Below, one piece after another: positions 1 to 8,894 of a DNA stretch of 64,000 nucleotides (position 1 is its first letter; each line of letters opens with the position of its first letter). A program made the translations under genes and the position numbers. The DNA is from Bacillota bacterium. Its GTDB lineage: Bacteria > Bacillota > UBA4882 > UBA8346. The notes beneath the pieces were generated by a model. The model saw only the letters and a program-made list of their open reading frames with translations. It was not told where the DNA came from and searched no databases. Where the stretch lies: positions 1 through 64,000 of the forward strand of contig JAEYGI010000060.1 of NCBI GenBank assembly GCA_023402395.1, given 5' to 3'.

Positions 1-126
1 CGCTTAGATACAACTTGGCGATTTCTTTCTTGAATTCTGCATCAAATCGTTTCCCTTTCATTTCGGACACCTCCTGCTGTTATTTTACCAGCCATTTTCT
101 GTGTCCGCAAAACCCATTAGGGTTCA
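1..126 (-). mobile_element. IS3-family insertion sequence, 5' end only
   Basis: On the minus strand an ATG at 61 opens a reading frame beginning MKGKRFDAEFKKEIAKLYLS, typical of the N-terminus of IS3-family OrfA transposases. An AGGAGG-type ribosome site lies just upstream. The frame runs off the window start, so the rest of the element is not visible. The outer end reads TGAACCCTAATGGG... inward from about 126, resembling IS3-type terminal inverted repeats that begin with TGA. The RHS reading frame resumes directly after this end, so the element interrupts that gene. The family assignment rests on about 20 residues and the terminus. Confidence 0.7.
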
Positions 127-1304
127 ACTTGGCGAATCGGCTGTGGTCGATGGGGAGTGCGACGTATGCCAATGATGCGTTTGGGACGAGGACTGGGAAG
201 GTTGGCGGAGATAGTTGGCAGTATAGTTACGATGGAGAGTCAAGGTTGACACAAGTGACTAAGAATGGGGTTTCACAAGTAAATTGCGTCTACGATGGCA
301 ACGGCATGCGGGTCAAGAAGGTGGAAAACGGGAAGACGGTTTATTATGTGTATAGTGGCGCTAACCCTTTGATGGAATATTCGCCGAATGACGGGAGTTA
401 TTTGTACCGGATCTATGCGGGAAAGAAGGCTGTTGCCGAGGAAAAGAGTGGTGTGGTAAAATTTTACCATAAGGATCATTTGGGGTCGACCCGAGTGGTT
501 ACGAATGCGGCGGGAGTGAAGATTGCCGAGTATAAGTTCGCGCCGTATGGGGAGAAGGAAGTCTCGTCAGGAGATGGGACGGAGTATGGGTTTACGGATA
601 AGGCCGAGGATGCCAGTACGGGGCTGAAGTATTTCGGGGCTAGATTCTATGACCCTGAGGTGGGGAGGTTTTTGACGGTTGATCCGGTTAAAGATGGACT
701 TAATTGGTATATCTATTGCTTAGATAACCCACTATCGTTTAAAGATCCTGACGGATTAACCACAATTTATATCACGGTATCTAGAGAAGTTCAATCAAAA
801 AATTCAACAATTGGATCATTTGTTGCGTCTAATCTAAGCAATAATAACGTTGTTAAGGGAGTAACATTAGAGCTTCCAGACCGGGATAATCAGAGAAGTA
901 CTAGTAGAATTAATGCAGGTACGTACAATGCAACAAGAGATACTAAAAAAAGCGGTATGAAGCAAGAAGTCGTTCGTTTAGAAGATAAAAATGGTAGGGC
1001 TGACGTATTAATTCATGTCGGGAATACTCCCGAAGATACAAAAGGGTGTGTACTAGTTGGTACTTCGGTTGCTGGACCCGATCAGATTTCTGGTAGTGCC
1101 TCCAAGATGAATGAATTGATAACTTATATTGATAATATTATTGCAACAGATAAAGCTAACAACGAAAACACTTCTATCTTTGTAACTATCTCCAATGAAA
1201 CAAGCAATGGGACACTATTTGGAGATACAGCATTAAGTGTTTTAGAGGATATCACGAGTGATGACTCTGGTTGGGATTCTGAGGAAAATGATACTGATTA
1301 TTGA
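126..1304 (+). pseudogene. RHS-repeat protein, 3' part with DUF5675-like C-terminal domain; 5' part lost to an insertion
   Basis: The visible part starts in YD/RHS repeat sequence. It contains the conserved RHS core end (LGSTRVVTNAAG, then GARFYDPEVGRFLTVDP, near nt 480-690), after which RHS proteins switch to a variable tip. Here the tip is about 180 residues and AT-rich. It has the pattern of DUF5675: TLELPDRDNQ, INAGTYNA, then IHVGNTPEDTKGCVLVG. RHS proteins of this layout are polymorphic toxins or secreted shell proteins in known cases; the activity of this tip is not established. The gene lost its 5' part to the IS3-type element at 1-126, so it is probably not expressed as a full protein. 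The repeats are moderately GC-rich but the tip is AT-rich, as in exchanged toxin tips. Confidence 0.8.
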
Positions 1305-1320
1305 AGAGGAGTATCAGAGC

Positions 1321-2460
1321 ATGAAAAAATTATTAAGATTAAGCTTTGTTATGGTCTTTGTTTTAATGTTTTTTTCAGGAAAAAACATCTATGCAGCGGC
1401 AATAGACCATTCAATGATAATTACGGAAAACATTATTGCTTCATCCTATTTAGTAGATAAAACTCAATCAAAATTTACATATCATCCTATAAATCTAATT
1501 GACGAAACACCATCAACAGCGTGGTTTGTTACAAATGCAAACCATGGAATTAACGAATGGGTAGAGTTTATATTTTTTAAACCACTGAATTTAAGGGAAA
1601 TTTTAATACAAAATGGCTATGGAAAATCTCAAAGTTTATATTATGACAACAATCGTGTGAAAACATTAGAGATTATTATTAATGGTTCTGAGAAACAAGA
1701 ATTAAAATTATTTGATAATTTTAAATTGGCGGCATATCAATTTAAGGTCGACCATGTTTCGCGAATCCGGTTAATAATCAAAGATGTTTATCAAGGAACA
1801 AAGTATCAAGATACTGGTTTAACCGAAATACAGTTTAGAACGGTTAATGAGGAATATGATTCGCAACAAGATATTTTAGTAGATTTCGACAAAAGTTCTC
1901 TTCGTAATGGGTTAAATGAAAACAATTTAATTCAATTTCTTAATAAATATTCGTCCCAAATGAATCCTAAAACTGTGGAAGAAATTTTTAAAAAACGATT
2001 CAATCCACTCGATGGAACTGGAAACGACGAAAGACTATACGTAATGCTAGAAAACTTTGGCCGATATAAGAACTTTATATCTCCGATACTAAAAGTCATT
2101 TATGAGAAAAGTGACCAAGGTCTATTTGCCTCAGAATCTCAGGAGATGGATTCCTATTCGATTGCAGTTAAGGAGTTAATCAAAAATGAGACCGGGATCC
2201 CTTTAATGAAAAAAAGTGGGAAAAAGAACTATGTGAATTATTATTATATTATGGAATTAGGAGATACACGAATCTTGCCAGCGTATTTGGACCAGCTTAT
2301 TCAAACAGGAATTTGGCATGAAGCTACTTGTCCGCTTATGCCCAATGAGCTCTTAATAAAGAATAAAGATAACTATGTAAAAAAGACGATTGAACAAACT
2401 TTGACTCAAAAACAAATGAGTGAAGAAGTTAAGGATGAGCTGTTGAAGGCTTTGGATTAA
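1321..2460 (+). CDS. Secreted protein with N-terminal NADase-type glycan-binding-like (discoidin-like) domain
   Basis: 379 residues. The ATG at 1321 is chosen because a GAGGAG site sits upstream and a clear signal peptide follows (KK, a hydrophobic run, then YAAA). Residues about 30-180 resemble the discoidin-like glycan-binding fold: INLIDETPSTAWFV, INEWVEFIFFKPLNLREILIQNGYG, and a final TGLTEIQF strand. The remaining 200 residues are helical and I do not recognise them. It follows the RHS gene by 16 bp and has the same AT-rich composition, so it probably moved with it. An immunity or accessory role is possible but not shown. Confidence 0.6.
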   Translation: MKKLLRLSFVMVFVLMFFSGKNIYAAAIDHSMIITENIIASSYLVDKTQSKFTYHPINLIDETPSTAWFVTNANHGINEWVEFIFFKPLNLREILIQNGYGKSQSLYYDNNRVKTLEIIINGSEKQELKLFDNFKLAAYQFKVDHVSRIRLIIKDVYQGTKYQDTGLTEIQFRTVNEEYDSQQDILVDFDKSSLRNGLNENNLIQFLNKYSSQMNPKTVEEIFKKRFNPLDGTGNDERLYVMLENFGRYKNFISPILKVIYEKSDQGLFASESQEMDSYSIAVKELIKNETGIPLMKKSGKKNYVNYYYIMELGDTRILPAYLDQLIQTGIWHEATCPLMPNELLIKNKDNYVKKTIEQTLTQKQMSEEVKDELLKALD

Positions 2461-2475
2461 ATTGTGAGTGGGAAG

Positions 2476-2504
2476 GCCCAGACTTGGTTTAACCAAGTCT
2501 GGGC
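2476..2504. terminator. Perfect 14-bp inverted repeat after the secreted-protein gene
   Basis: GCCCAGACTTGGTT and AACCAAGTCTGGGC are exact complements around one base. No T-run follows, so it may be a 3'-end-stabilising hairpin or weak terminator. Confidence 0.5.
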
Positions 2505-2555
2505 AAGTGCCTTTGAAGATAATGTCTCAACGTCGGAATACCGAGGAAAATTAAA

Positions 2556-2822
2556 ATGGCCACATGTTATATTTGTACAAAGGAACTTCGCGACGAAAGT
2601 TTTAGCTTGTGTAAAGACCATGCAAAAGAACTTTACGATATGCTAAATAACAAACAAAATATTGTTGTAGACCCTGATTGGAGATATCATTGCTTAATTT
2701 GCGGGGAATTTGAACATCGTCGAATTATTGACTACCCTTCAGCAGGTCCTTTTTGTGATAAAGACATTAAAAAAGAGTGGGAACGGAATAGCAAGGATGA
2801 AATTAGCGAGGATGCTGAATAG
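2556..2822 (+). CDS. Small zinc-ribbon-like protein
   Basis: 88 residues with start ATG at 2556 and a CGAGGAAA site 6-15 bases upstream. It has paired metal-ligand patterns: CYIC near the start, C-x2-H (LCKDH) next, then CLICGEFEH and a final FCDKD. Two C-x2-C knuckles with extra Cys/His are typical of small zinc-binding proteins. I do not recognise a named family. It lies in the same AT-rich patch as the RHS gene and is followed by a terminator. Confidence 0.6.
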   Translation: MATCYICTKELRDESFSLCKDHAKELYDMLNNKQNIVVDPDWRYHCLICGEFEHRRIIDYPSAGPFCDKDIKKEWERNSKDEISEDAE

Positions 2823-2842
2823 GTTTCATTCCTAATCTGCGT

Positions 2843-2880
2843 GGGCACCGACTTACGAAACGCAAGACGGTGCCCTTTCT
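2843..2880 (+). terminator. Intrinsic terminator after the zinc-ribbon gene
   Basis: Stem GGGCACCG/CGGTGCCC closing a 17-base loop, followed by TTTCTTCT. Confidence 0.65.
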
Positions 2881-2900
2881 TCTGCCTATAGCTTCTGCCC

Positions 2901-3002
2901 GGCGACCGTCACCCCAAGAAAGGCGGAATCTCCTGCGGTGACCGTCGCCTTAAAGCTTCGAAGTTGACCTATTCTCCAGCTCTTTCCCTGACAGGGAAAG
3001 AG
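2901..3002. repeat. Two inverted repeats in the gene-free junction
   Basis: GGCGACCGTCACC (2901) pairs with GGTGACCGTCGCC (2937) with one mismatch. CTCTTTCCCTG (2980) pairs with CAGGGAAAGAG. No gene is visible between 2823 and 3681; apart from these hairpins, one near 3166-3190 and the tRNA-like segments at 3380-3550, I see nothing there. Confidence 0.5.
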
Positions 3003-3379
3003 AGTGGTCTGTTGGGGCACGTGTGCTCAATGCAAAGATTGGATTATAGTTATTATTGATTTCAAAATGAATTGTTTATTAAAAGTCGTGGTGACTATTC
3101 CCGCCTGAACCTAAAGGCGTAATGAGATCCCATTATCAATGAAACCACATGAATTATCATGTACCACCAGCCTTTATGGAAGAAGGCTGGCTCCTTACTC
3201 TATCTTGGATGAAAAACAGCGGTCGCCAGCGGAGGGGACATCGAAAGCCATAACCCGGTAGCCAAGCAGAAGGCCAGGAAGGCGAAAACAATTACCGGAT
3301 GCATCGCAGGAAGTCCGAAACCACGCTGGTTTCGGCGACTTTTTGTTTCTTTTTGGTCGGTCAAAAAGAAAAAAGCTGT

Positions 3380-3470
3380 TGGTGGAGGCGGGGGGAGTCG
3401 AACCCCCGTCCGAAATATTTCGGGCAGTGGATTTCGAGTCCATCGCCGACCTGCGCAACACATATTCGCA
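3380..3470 (-). pseudogene. tmRNA/tRNA-Ser-like 3' domain ending in CCA
   Basis: On the minus strand the segment ends with a T-arm (GGGGG TTCGACT CCCCC), an acceptor strand CGCCTCC, discriminator A and an encoded CCA. The preceding TTTCGGACG and the U at the position pairing with G3 are features of tmRNA 3' ends. Further upstream, TGGACTCGAAATCCA looks like a tRNA-Ser anticodon arm (CGA). The matching 5' acceptor strand (GGGGGCG or GGAGGCG) is not found nearby, so no intact tRNA or tmRNA can be built. tmRNA 3' ends are common integration sites, and the composition changes here from AT-rich to GC-rich. I read it as a remnant or att-type duplication. Confidence 0.45.
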
Positions 3471-3477
3471 GCTTTTG

Positions 3478-3550
3478 GTAGTCCTAAGGGAATTCGAACC
3501 TCTGTCACCGAGGATAGACCTACAGATTCGTAGTCAGGCACTCACGGCCA
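3478..3550 (-). pseudogene. Second tRNA-like 3' half ending in CCA
   Basis: Minus-strand sequence contains GGTTCGAATTCCC (T-arm-like) and ends ...GGACTACCA. Upstream is GACTACGAATC, similar to a tRNA-Arg(ACG) anticodon loop, but the anticodon and acceptor stems do not pair properly. Probably a decayed tRNA or part of a larger tRNA-like relic with the neighbouring element. An AT-rich promoter-like stretch for this strand lies near 3595-3640. Confidence 0.3.
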
Positions 3551-3681
3551 GACAAATTAATTTAATCAACCACCAAAATTCGACAAATTTAAATATAGAT
3601 ATAATATATAATTTAATTATAAATTCAATGTTTTGACACATAAGACGAATTAAGAGCTTATTTTCTGAAAGGCCGTTCAAA

Positions 3682-5196
3682 GTGCTGAAAACCATAAATA
3701 TTGATTTTTATATCGACGGCTACAACGTGAGCCACATCAATTGCCTGGATTTGGTTACCGCCGCAGCGTCCGGCTTCTGTAAGCGTGAGAACTATTTTCT
3801 TTATTGTTTTTACCGAAGCCTGATGAGTCATTGGGCGAATGTCCGGGATTTGAAATTTCTTCAACAGCAGAATCAGATATTGCATAAATTGGGATTGGCG
3901 ATTGAGCCGCAACAGGTTACCGATAATCACCAGTTGATTCAATCGATCAGACAATTGATTGAAGATCAGACTCCCCCGATTTTATTGGTGAAATACAATA
4001 AACTCTTCTATGACGTTCATTATCATGATCCTAATTACCAGGGAGACCACGCCATCCTGGTCAGCGGGTTTGACACGCAGGCGCCGGTGATCGCCATCCG
4101 GGAATTTGTCCATATCCGGAACTTCATCCGCAAATTGACCAGAGCGGATGTTTTCGGCATTCTCAATCTCGATGAACAGCTGTTGGCGGACATCTGGGAA
4201 AAATCAAACCAGTCCTTTGGAAAAACCGATTCGGAACATTACAATACCATCTATTGCATCAAGCGGACCGCTTCCCCGCTGATCAATAATTATCAAGACC
4301 TGATCAACGACTTCATCCATAATTACCGGCCGGATCGCAACCGGCTGATTGAGGTCGTTACCCATCTGGCGGAATGGGGCGAAGTATTCGAAAGTCCCGG
4401 CAAATCGGAGCAATTTCGGCGCGAGTTTTACGGTTCCCTTACCATTCTGTTTGATGTGTTGGAAAGAGCGCTTCCGGTTTTAAATGCGGATCAAGAATGC
4501 CGGGTGCGGTTTGATCAGTTCAAGGAAAAGTATTCCGGCTTTCGCAACAAGCTTTTAAACCGGCTGATGGCGCGGGGATTATCAAAGCAGACGATTAGCG
4601 CCGACGAGGAACAGGAACTAACCCGCAACCTCGTGGGCCATGACCGGGAACTGCTTTTACTGATGGAAGAGCTTTTTGACCGAAGCGCGGCTCAAAATCT
4701 CTATCAAAGCCCGGACTGCGACCTTCAAGGCGAAACCGGCGGAAATTGGCCCGGCCAATCCAACCTGGTCAACTATGCGCTGGGCATGGAAGCCAAGGCC
4801 GATTCCGAGTATAGGCCGGCCAAACAAGCCGTTAACGGCCGGATGGAAAGCACCGCCGATTCGTGGCGTTCCCTCGATTCGCCGGACCCGCATTGGCTGG
4901 CGGTTGATCTGGGACAGTCCCGGACCGTGGCCCGGGTGGTCGTCAAGCATTTTCTCAATAATCCCGGATGCGTCACGCGAGACTTCATTATTCAAGGCAG
5001 CGGGGATGGGGTTCAGTGGGCCGACTTGGCCAGCGTAGCCAATAACTCCGCCCTGGAGACGGTTCACCATCTCGCGCCCGCCGCTTTTCGTTATTTCCGG
5101 CTGTTCATTACGGTCCCCTCGCTTAACGACAATATCGCCAGAATCTATGAGTTTGAGCTATGGGGCGAACTGACGCCGGATGCCGCAAAGAACTAA
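3682..5196 (+). CDS. BtrH_N-like domain fused to C-terminal F5/8 type C domain
   Basis: 504 residues, GTG start with GAAAGG upstream. The N-terminal 200 residues resemble the BtrH N-terminal family, a papain-like fold: HINCLDLVTAAASG carries a candidate Cys near residue 20, and GDHAILVSGFD carries a candidate His about 115 residues later. BtrH family members act in nonribosomal-type biosynthesis, but residue roles here are inferred. A helical middle follows, then a discoidin-like domain (about 360-500: QAVNGRMESTADSWRS, PHWLAVDLGQSRTVARVVV, ending IYEFELWGE). There is no signal peptide, which is odd for a carbohydrate-binding discoidin domain. The gene stands alone between the tRNA-like relics and the next promoter. 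The F5/8C call is firm, the N-terminal call moderate. Confidence 0.65.
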   Translation: MLKTINIDFYIDGYNVSHINCLDLVTAAASGFCKRENYFLYCFYRSLMSHWANVRDLKFLQQQNQILHKLGLAIEPQQVTDNHQLIQSIRQLIEDQTPPILLVKYNKLFYDVHYHDPNYQGDHAILVSGFDTQAPVIAIREFVHIRNFIRKLTRADVFGILNLDEQLLADIWEKSNQSFGKTDSEHYNTIYCIKRTASPLINNYQDLINDFIHNYRPDRNRLIEVVTHLAEWGEVFESPGKSEQFRREFYGSLTILFDVLERALPVLNADQECRVRFDQFKEKYSGFRNKLLNRLMARGLSKQTISADEEQELTRNLVGHDRELLLLMEELFDRSAAQNLYQSPDCDLQGETGGNWPGQSNLVNYALGMEAKADSEYRPAKQAVNGRMESTADSWRSLDSPDPHWLAVDLGQSRTVARVVVKHFLNNPGCVTRDFIIQGSGDGVQWADLASVANNSALETVHHLAPAAFRYFRLFITVPSLNDNIARIYEFELWGELTPDAAKN

Positions 5197-5446
5197 CCGT
5201 TCAAAGATTGCCTCCAAAGCCCAACCGGTGGAAACACGCACGGAAGCGATTGGCCGGCGCTGCCCCGAACCATTCGGCAATCCAAAGACATCCCAAATCT
5301 CCCGCCAGGAAAGTTTCGTGATTTCGGCCGCTAAATCATCCCATCATTTTGTAAATCCTCCTTCCAACAAAGGTTTTTCCAGGAAATATCGGGTATAATA
5401 TTTTTGCAACCATTTTACGAACTTTCAAAAGAAGAAGGGGTATGCG

Positions 5447-5752
5447 ATGAACTTCAGAAGCATGGTCTGGATCGCAAGCTTTGCGACGATCTTTCTGTTT
5501 CTGCCGTCGCTGGCGGGCAAGACCTGGCAATTTCTCGTCTACGCGCCCTGGCCGGTGAAGAGTTGGATCGTTTATTTTTTAATCGGCGCCTTCCTGATCG
5601 GGCTGGCCCGCAGCAGGTTCCGGCGGCGGAAACGGTTGCAGCCGGAAGCGGCGGTGCCGGTCTCGCCGCTGACAATCGCCAAGGAGCGGCTGGCGCGCGG
5701 GGAGATCAGCATCGACGAATTCCGCGCCCTCCGGGAAGAGCTGAATTCCTGA
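5447..5752 (+). CDS. Small membrane protein with C-terminal SHOCT domain
   Basis: 101 residues; ATG at 5447 preceded by AGAAGGGG at good spacing. Two membrane segments (about 5-23 and 36-54) are followed by a basic patch (RSRFRRRKR) and a C-terminal SHOCT motif: PLTIAKERLARGEISIDEFRAL. SHOCT motifs are short oligomerisation elements at protein ends; the function of this protein is unknown. A TATAAT at 5394-5399 could be its -10 box. The 250 bases upstream (5197-5446) and 240 bases downstream (5753-5992) show no other gene. Confidence 0.75.
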   Translation: MNFRSMVWIASFATIFLFLPSLAGKTWQFLVYAPWPVKSWIVYFLIGAFLIGLARSRFRRRKRLQPEAAVPVSPLTIAKERLARGEISIDEFRALREELNS

Positions 5753-5992
5753 CGGTACCATGACCGCTCTGATTATCGGCTATCGTGGCGCTTTACTTTC
5801 GGGCCCGGAATTGCTAAGGTGAGGAGGGAACCGGGGGTTCGATCGAGAATGTTTGTTTTATTTGAAGCCTGGTGATCAAGTCTACGATCGGCTTTATCAT
5901 TTGCTTCATCAGCTTTGGGTGCAACTCACGACCTTTTGGCCGGGGTTTACCGCAACGCTTGAAGAAAGCCCTGACAAGGGGATGGGGGAATC

Positions 5993-7096
5993 ATGGTGTC
6001 GAAGATTCGAGTCGGTTTGATCTACGGCGGCCGGTCCGGCGAGCATGAAGTGTCGGTGCTGTCCGCCAATTCGGTATTGTCGGCCATTGATCGCCGGAAA
6101 TATGAAGTTTATCCCATCGGGATCACCAAAGACGGCCGCTGGCTGCCGGGACAGTCGCCGGCGCCTTTGGTTGAGAGTAAGGAACTGCAAGTCCGCCGGC
6201 TGGGCACGGCGGATTCGGCCGGATCGACCGCGGTAATCGCCTTGGAGAACCAGCAAGGGCAGATCCTCTCTAGCCTCAGCGAGGCGGCGGACGTCATCTT
6301 CCCGGTGATGCACGGGCCTTACGGCGAGGACGGGACCATCCAGGGCCTGCTGGAACTGGCCGGCATCCCCTATGTGGGAGGCGGCGTGCTGGCCTCGGCC
6401 GTCGGCATGGATAAGGCGGTAATGAAAGCGGTCTTTCAGAACGCGGGACTGCCAGTCGGCGATTACCTGGTGTATCTCAGAAAGGATTGGGAGCGGGAGA
6501 AGGATGGGTCCATTCCCGAAGCGATCGAGGCCAAGCTTGGGTTCCCCTGTTTCGTGAAACCGGCCAACCTCGGCTCCAGCGTCGGCATATCCAAGGCCCG
6601 CAACCGCGGCGAACTGCGGAAAGCCATGGATTTCGCGGTCGAATACGACCGGAAGATCGTGGTCGAGAAACTGCTCAGCGGCAGGGAGATTGAATGCAGC
6701 GTCCTCGGCAATGACGACCCGATCGCCTCCTTGCCCGGCGAGATCGTTCCCTGCGCCGATTTCTATGATTACGAGGCCAAATATGTCTTGAACGATTCGA
6801 AGCTGATCATCCCGGCCGAACTGCCGCCGGAGTTGACCCGGACGGTTCGGGATCTGGCGGTGCGCTCCTTTAAAGCCATCGATTGCGCCGGGCTGGCCCG
6901 GGTGGATTTCTTCGTCGCGGTGGAGGAGGGAAAGGTGTTCGTCAATGAGATCAACACCATCCCCGGATTCACCAAGATCAGCATGTATCCAAAGCTATGG
7001 GAGGCGTCCGGGATCGAATACGCCGAACTGATCGACCGGTTGATCCAGTTGGCGCTGGAGCGGTATGAAGACCGGCGGCGGAACCGGATCGGATGA
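5993..7096 (+). CDS. ddl: D-alanine--D-alanine ligase
   Basis: 367 residues, ATP-grasp enzyme joining two D-alanines for peptidoglycan precursors in the cytosol. Motifs in order: GGRSGEHEVS at the N-terminus (substrate Glu), SAVGMDKAVMKAVF, FPCFVKPANLGSSVGI (ATP lysine and Gly/Ser loop), GREIECSVLG, and NEINTIPGFTKISMYPKLW (metal-binding and C-terminal ligase motif). The loop reads DFYDYEAKY, with Tyr at the position where D-Ala-D-Lac ligases usually have Phe, so ordinary D-Ala-D-Ala specificity is expected. Start ATG 5993 follows GATGGGGGAATC. A hairpin follows the gene. Confidence 0.95.
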   Translation: MVSKIRVGLIYGGRSGEHEVSVLSANSVLSAIDRRKYEVYPIGITKDGRWLPGQSPAPLVESKELQVRRLGTADSAGSTAVIALENQQGQILSSLSEAADVIFPVMHGPYGEDGTIQGLLELAGIPYVGGGVLASAVGMDKAVMKAVFQNAGLPVGDYLVYLRKDWEREKDGSIPEAIEAKLGFPCFVKPANLGSSVGISKARNRGELRKAMDFAVEYDRKIVVEKLLSGREIECSVLGNDDPIASLPGEIVPCADFYDYEAKYVLNDSKLIIPAELPPELTRTVRDLAVRSFKAIDCAGLARVDFFVAVEEGKVFVNEINTIPGFTKISMYPKLWEASGIEYAELIDRLIQLALERYEDRRRNRIG

Positions 7097-7119
7097 CGGG
7101 CGGACCCGAACCATCTTTT

Positions 7120-7153
7120 TTGACAAAACCGGGAGACTTCTCCCGGTTTTGTC
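7120..7153 (+). terminator. Strong hairpin between ddl and the HAD gene
   Basis: GACAAAACCGGGAGA pairs with TCTCCCGGTTTTGTC. The 3' arm itself supplies the TTTT; only one arm is T-rich and no long T-tract follows. Confidence 0.6.
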
Positions 7154-7197
7154 ATGACGCGCAAACCCTAAATATCCCATCTCAAGGAGGCAGGAGA

Positions 7198-7953
7198 ATG
7201 CTTGATAGGGCACCGTTGAAGGCTATTTTGTTTGATTCCGGGCGGGTGCTCAATTACCCTCGTACCGGGAATTGGTATTTGCCGCCGAATTTCTTCCGGT
7301 ATGTGGACCGGGAACTGTTCCAATCTTTAGATCAAAACCGATTGGAGGAAGCATTCCGGATTGGGCACCAATACAATGTCCGACACCATCTGGCCCGGAC
7401 CGAGTCGGAAGAATGGGAGCATTTTATCGCCTTTTATCAACTGGTATTGAATGAACTGCTGAAATTGGGGGTGAACGATGCCGCGATTCGCCAAATCGCC
7501 ACGGACGCCGTATTTAATGATGAGAAGTTCGTCTTCTACGAGGATGTGTTCACGGTCATCCCCGAACTGAGCCGACGCTACCGGTTGGGAGTGGTCTCGG
7601 ATACCTGGCCGTCGTTGGCCCGCGTTTACCAAAATGCCGGGTTACGCCATTATTTTGCTGCGTTTATAATGTCGTCGGTAATAGGAGTCCGAAAACCGCA
7701 CGAATTAATGTTCAATGCCGCGCTTGCCGAATTGGGTCTCCGGCCGGAAGAAGCCGTATTCAACGATGATTGGGCTCCGAATCTCGATGGTGCCCGAAAA
7801 CTCGGCCTGCAGACGATTCTGATGGCAAGAGATGAGTGCGGCGCGAGGGGAGACGCGGAAAACCACCCGATGATCCCCGATTTAACCGGACTTCAAAACT
7901 GGCTGGGCATACCGGACCCATTTAATCAGGAAACGGAAGGAGCGAACCAATAA
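7198..7953 (+). CDS. HAD-superfamily hydrolase
   Basis: 251 residues; ATG at 7198 preceded by AAGGAGGCAGG. HAD motifs in order: FDSGRVL (nucleophile Asp near residue 14), VVSDTW (motif II), GVRKPHELMF (motif III Lys), and FNDDWAPNLDGARKLG (motif IV acids). The residue two after the nucleophile is Gly rather than the usual acid Asp, as in YihX-like FDxG members that are still active phosphatases. An alpha-helical cap lies between motifs I and II. The substrate is not predictable. It probably forms a short unit with the PHP gene 71 bp downstream. Confidence 0.85.
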   Translation: MLDRAPLKAILFDSGRVLNYPRTGNWYLPPNFFRYVDRELFQSLDQNRLEEAFRIGHQYNVRHHLARTESEEWEHFIAFYQLVLNELLKLGVNDAAIRQIATDAVFNDEKFVFYEDVFTVIPELSRRYRLGVVSDTWPSLARVYQNAGLRHYFAAFIMSSVIGVRKPHELMFNAALAELGLRPEEAVFNDDWAPNLDGARKLGLQTILMARDECGARGDAENHPMIPDLTGLQNWLGIPDPFNQETEGANQ

Positions 7954-8024
7954 CAGGGGTAAATGGGGGTTATCGATTATTCGCCGGTTTAACCGGCGAT
8001 ACTAACCTCAGGAGGGTTTAAACC

Positions 8025-8777
8025 ATGTGGCGCGTCATCGCCGATTATCATACCCATACCAAGTATTCGCACGGCACGGGGACGATCCTCGACAATGCCC
8101 GGGAAGCCAAGAAGCAGGGATTGGAAGTGCTCGGCATCGCCGACCATGGGCCGGCCAACTGGGGTCATATCGCGACCACTGGTTTGGAGGCGTTTGATCA
8201 GATTATCGCCGAAACGCGGAGGGTGGAGGCCGAGATCTCGGGCTTGAAGATCCTGGCGGGAACCGAAGCCAATCTGATCAGCTATGACGGGGAACTGGAC
8301 ATCCCTTTGTCGATGCAGCGGAAACTTGATCAGGTGCTGGCTGGATTTCATGTGACCGTCAAACCGAAACAGCTCCGGGACGGTGTGAAGTTCGCGACCC
8401 ATTGGGCCCTGGCCAGGCTCAGTCCCAGTCTCCGCCGGAAAGCCCGGGCCGACAACACCAAAGCGATGACCGCCGCGATTTACAACAATGAGATCGACAT
8501 CATCACCCACCCCGGACTGAATATCTCCATCGACACCACGGAACTGGCGCGGGCCTGCGTCAAGCGGGGCACGGCCCTGGAGATCAACGCCAAACACGGG
8601 GTCAAATCAATCGCCTTCATCCAGGCGGCGGCGAAGGAAGGCGCCCGCTTCGCCATTGGCAGCGACGCGCATCAGCCGGACCAGGTTGGACGGCTGGGAT
8701 CGGGGATGGCGGCGGCCAGGCAAGCCGGGCTCCAGCCCGATCAAATCATGAATGTGATAGAAACCGATGCCAACTAA
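8025..8777 (+). CDS. PHP-domain phosphatase
   Basis: 250 residues; ATG at 8025 with CAGGAGGG upstream. Metal ligands of the PHP family are visible: DYHTHTKYSHG at the N-terminus, IADHG, AGTEANLIS, THPGL and GSDAH near the C-terminus. YcdX/PHP proteins are trinuclear-metal phosphoesterases. In many Firmicutes a PHP gene of this kind sits just upstream of rapZ and yvcK, exactly as here, so conserved neighbourhood supports the call. Substrate unknown. Confidence 0.88.
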   Translation: MWRVIADYHTHTKYSHGTGTILDNAREAKKQGLEVLGIADHGPANWGHIATTGLEAFDQIIAETRRVEAEISGLKILAGTEANLISYDGELDIPLSMQRKLDQVLAGFHVTVKPKQLRDGVKFATHWALARLSPSLRRKARADNTKAMTAAIYNNEIDIITHPGLNISIDTTELARACVKRGTALEINAKHGVKSIAFIQAAAKEGARFAIGSDAHQPDQVGRLGSGMAAARQAGLQPDQIMNVIETDAN

Positions 8778-8894
8778 GGGGAGATTTTACCCGTAGGCGA
8801 CCGGACAAAATTGGGTTAAGATGAATATCATCGGATACTGGCAGGAAAACGGGGTCCGGAAGAGAATGTAACAACCGGAGGAGTGAACCGCATC

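Noticed and set aside
11..137. 11-bp match CAACTTGGCGA at 11-21 and 125-135
   Set aside because: First copy is inside the transposase coding region, second in the RHS gene; not at the element end in a way that fits a target duplication, so probably chance.
2464..2646. 60-residue frame overlapping the zinc-ribbon gene
   Set aside because: Covers the perfect hairpin at 2476-2504 and is out of frame with the Cys-rich protein that has a good ribosome site.
3195..3636. Several overlapping frames with GVEPPSE/RGESNPRPK-like peptides
   Set aside because: These peptides are typical false translations over tRNA/tmRNA 3' ends; the region is better explained as RNA-gene relics.
5180..5398. 72-residue frame after the discoidin fusion
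   Set aside because: Overlaps the end of the real gene, composition unlike a protein, no ribosome site.
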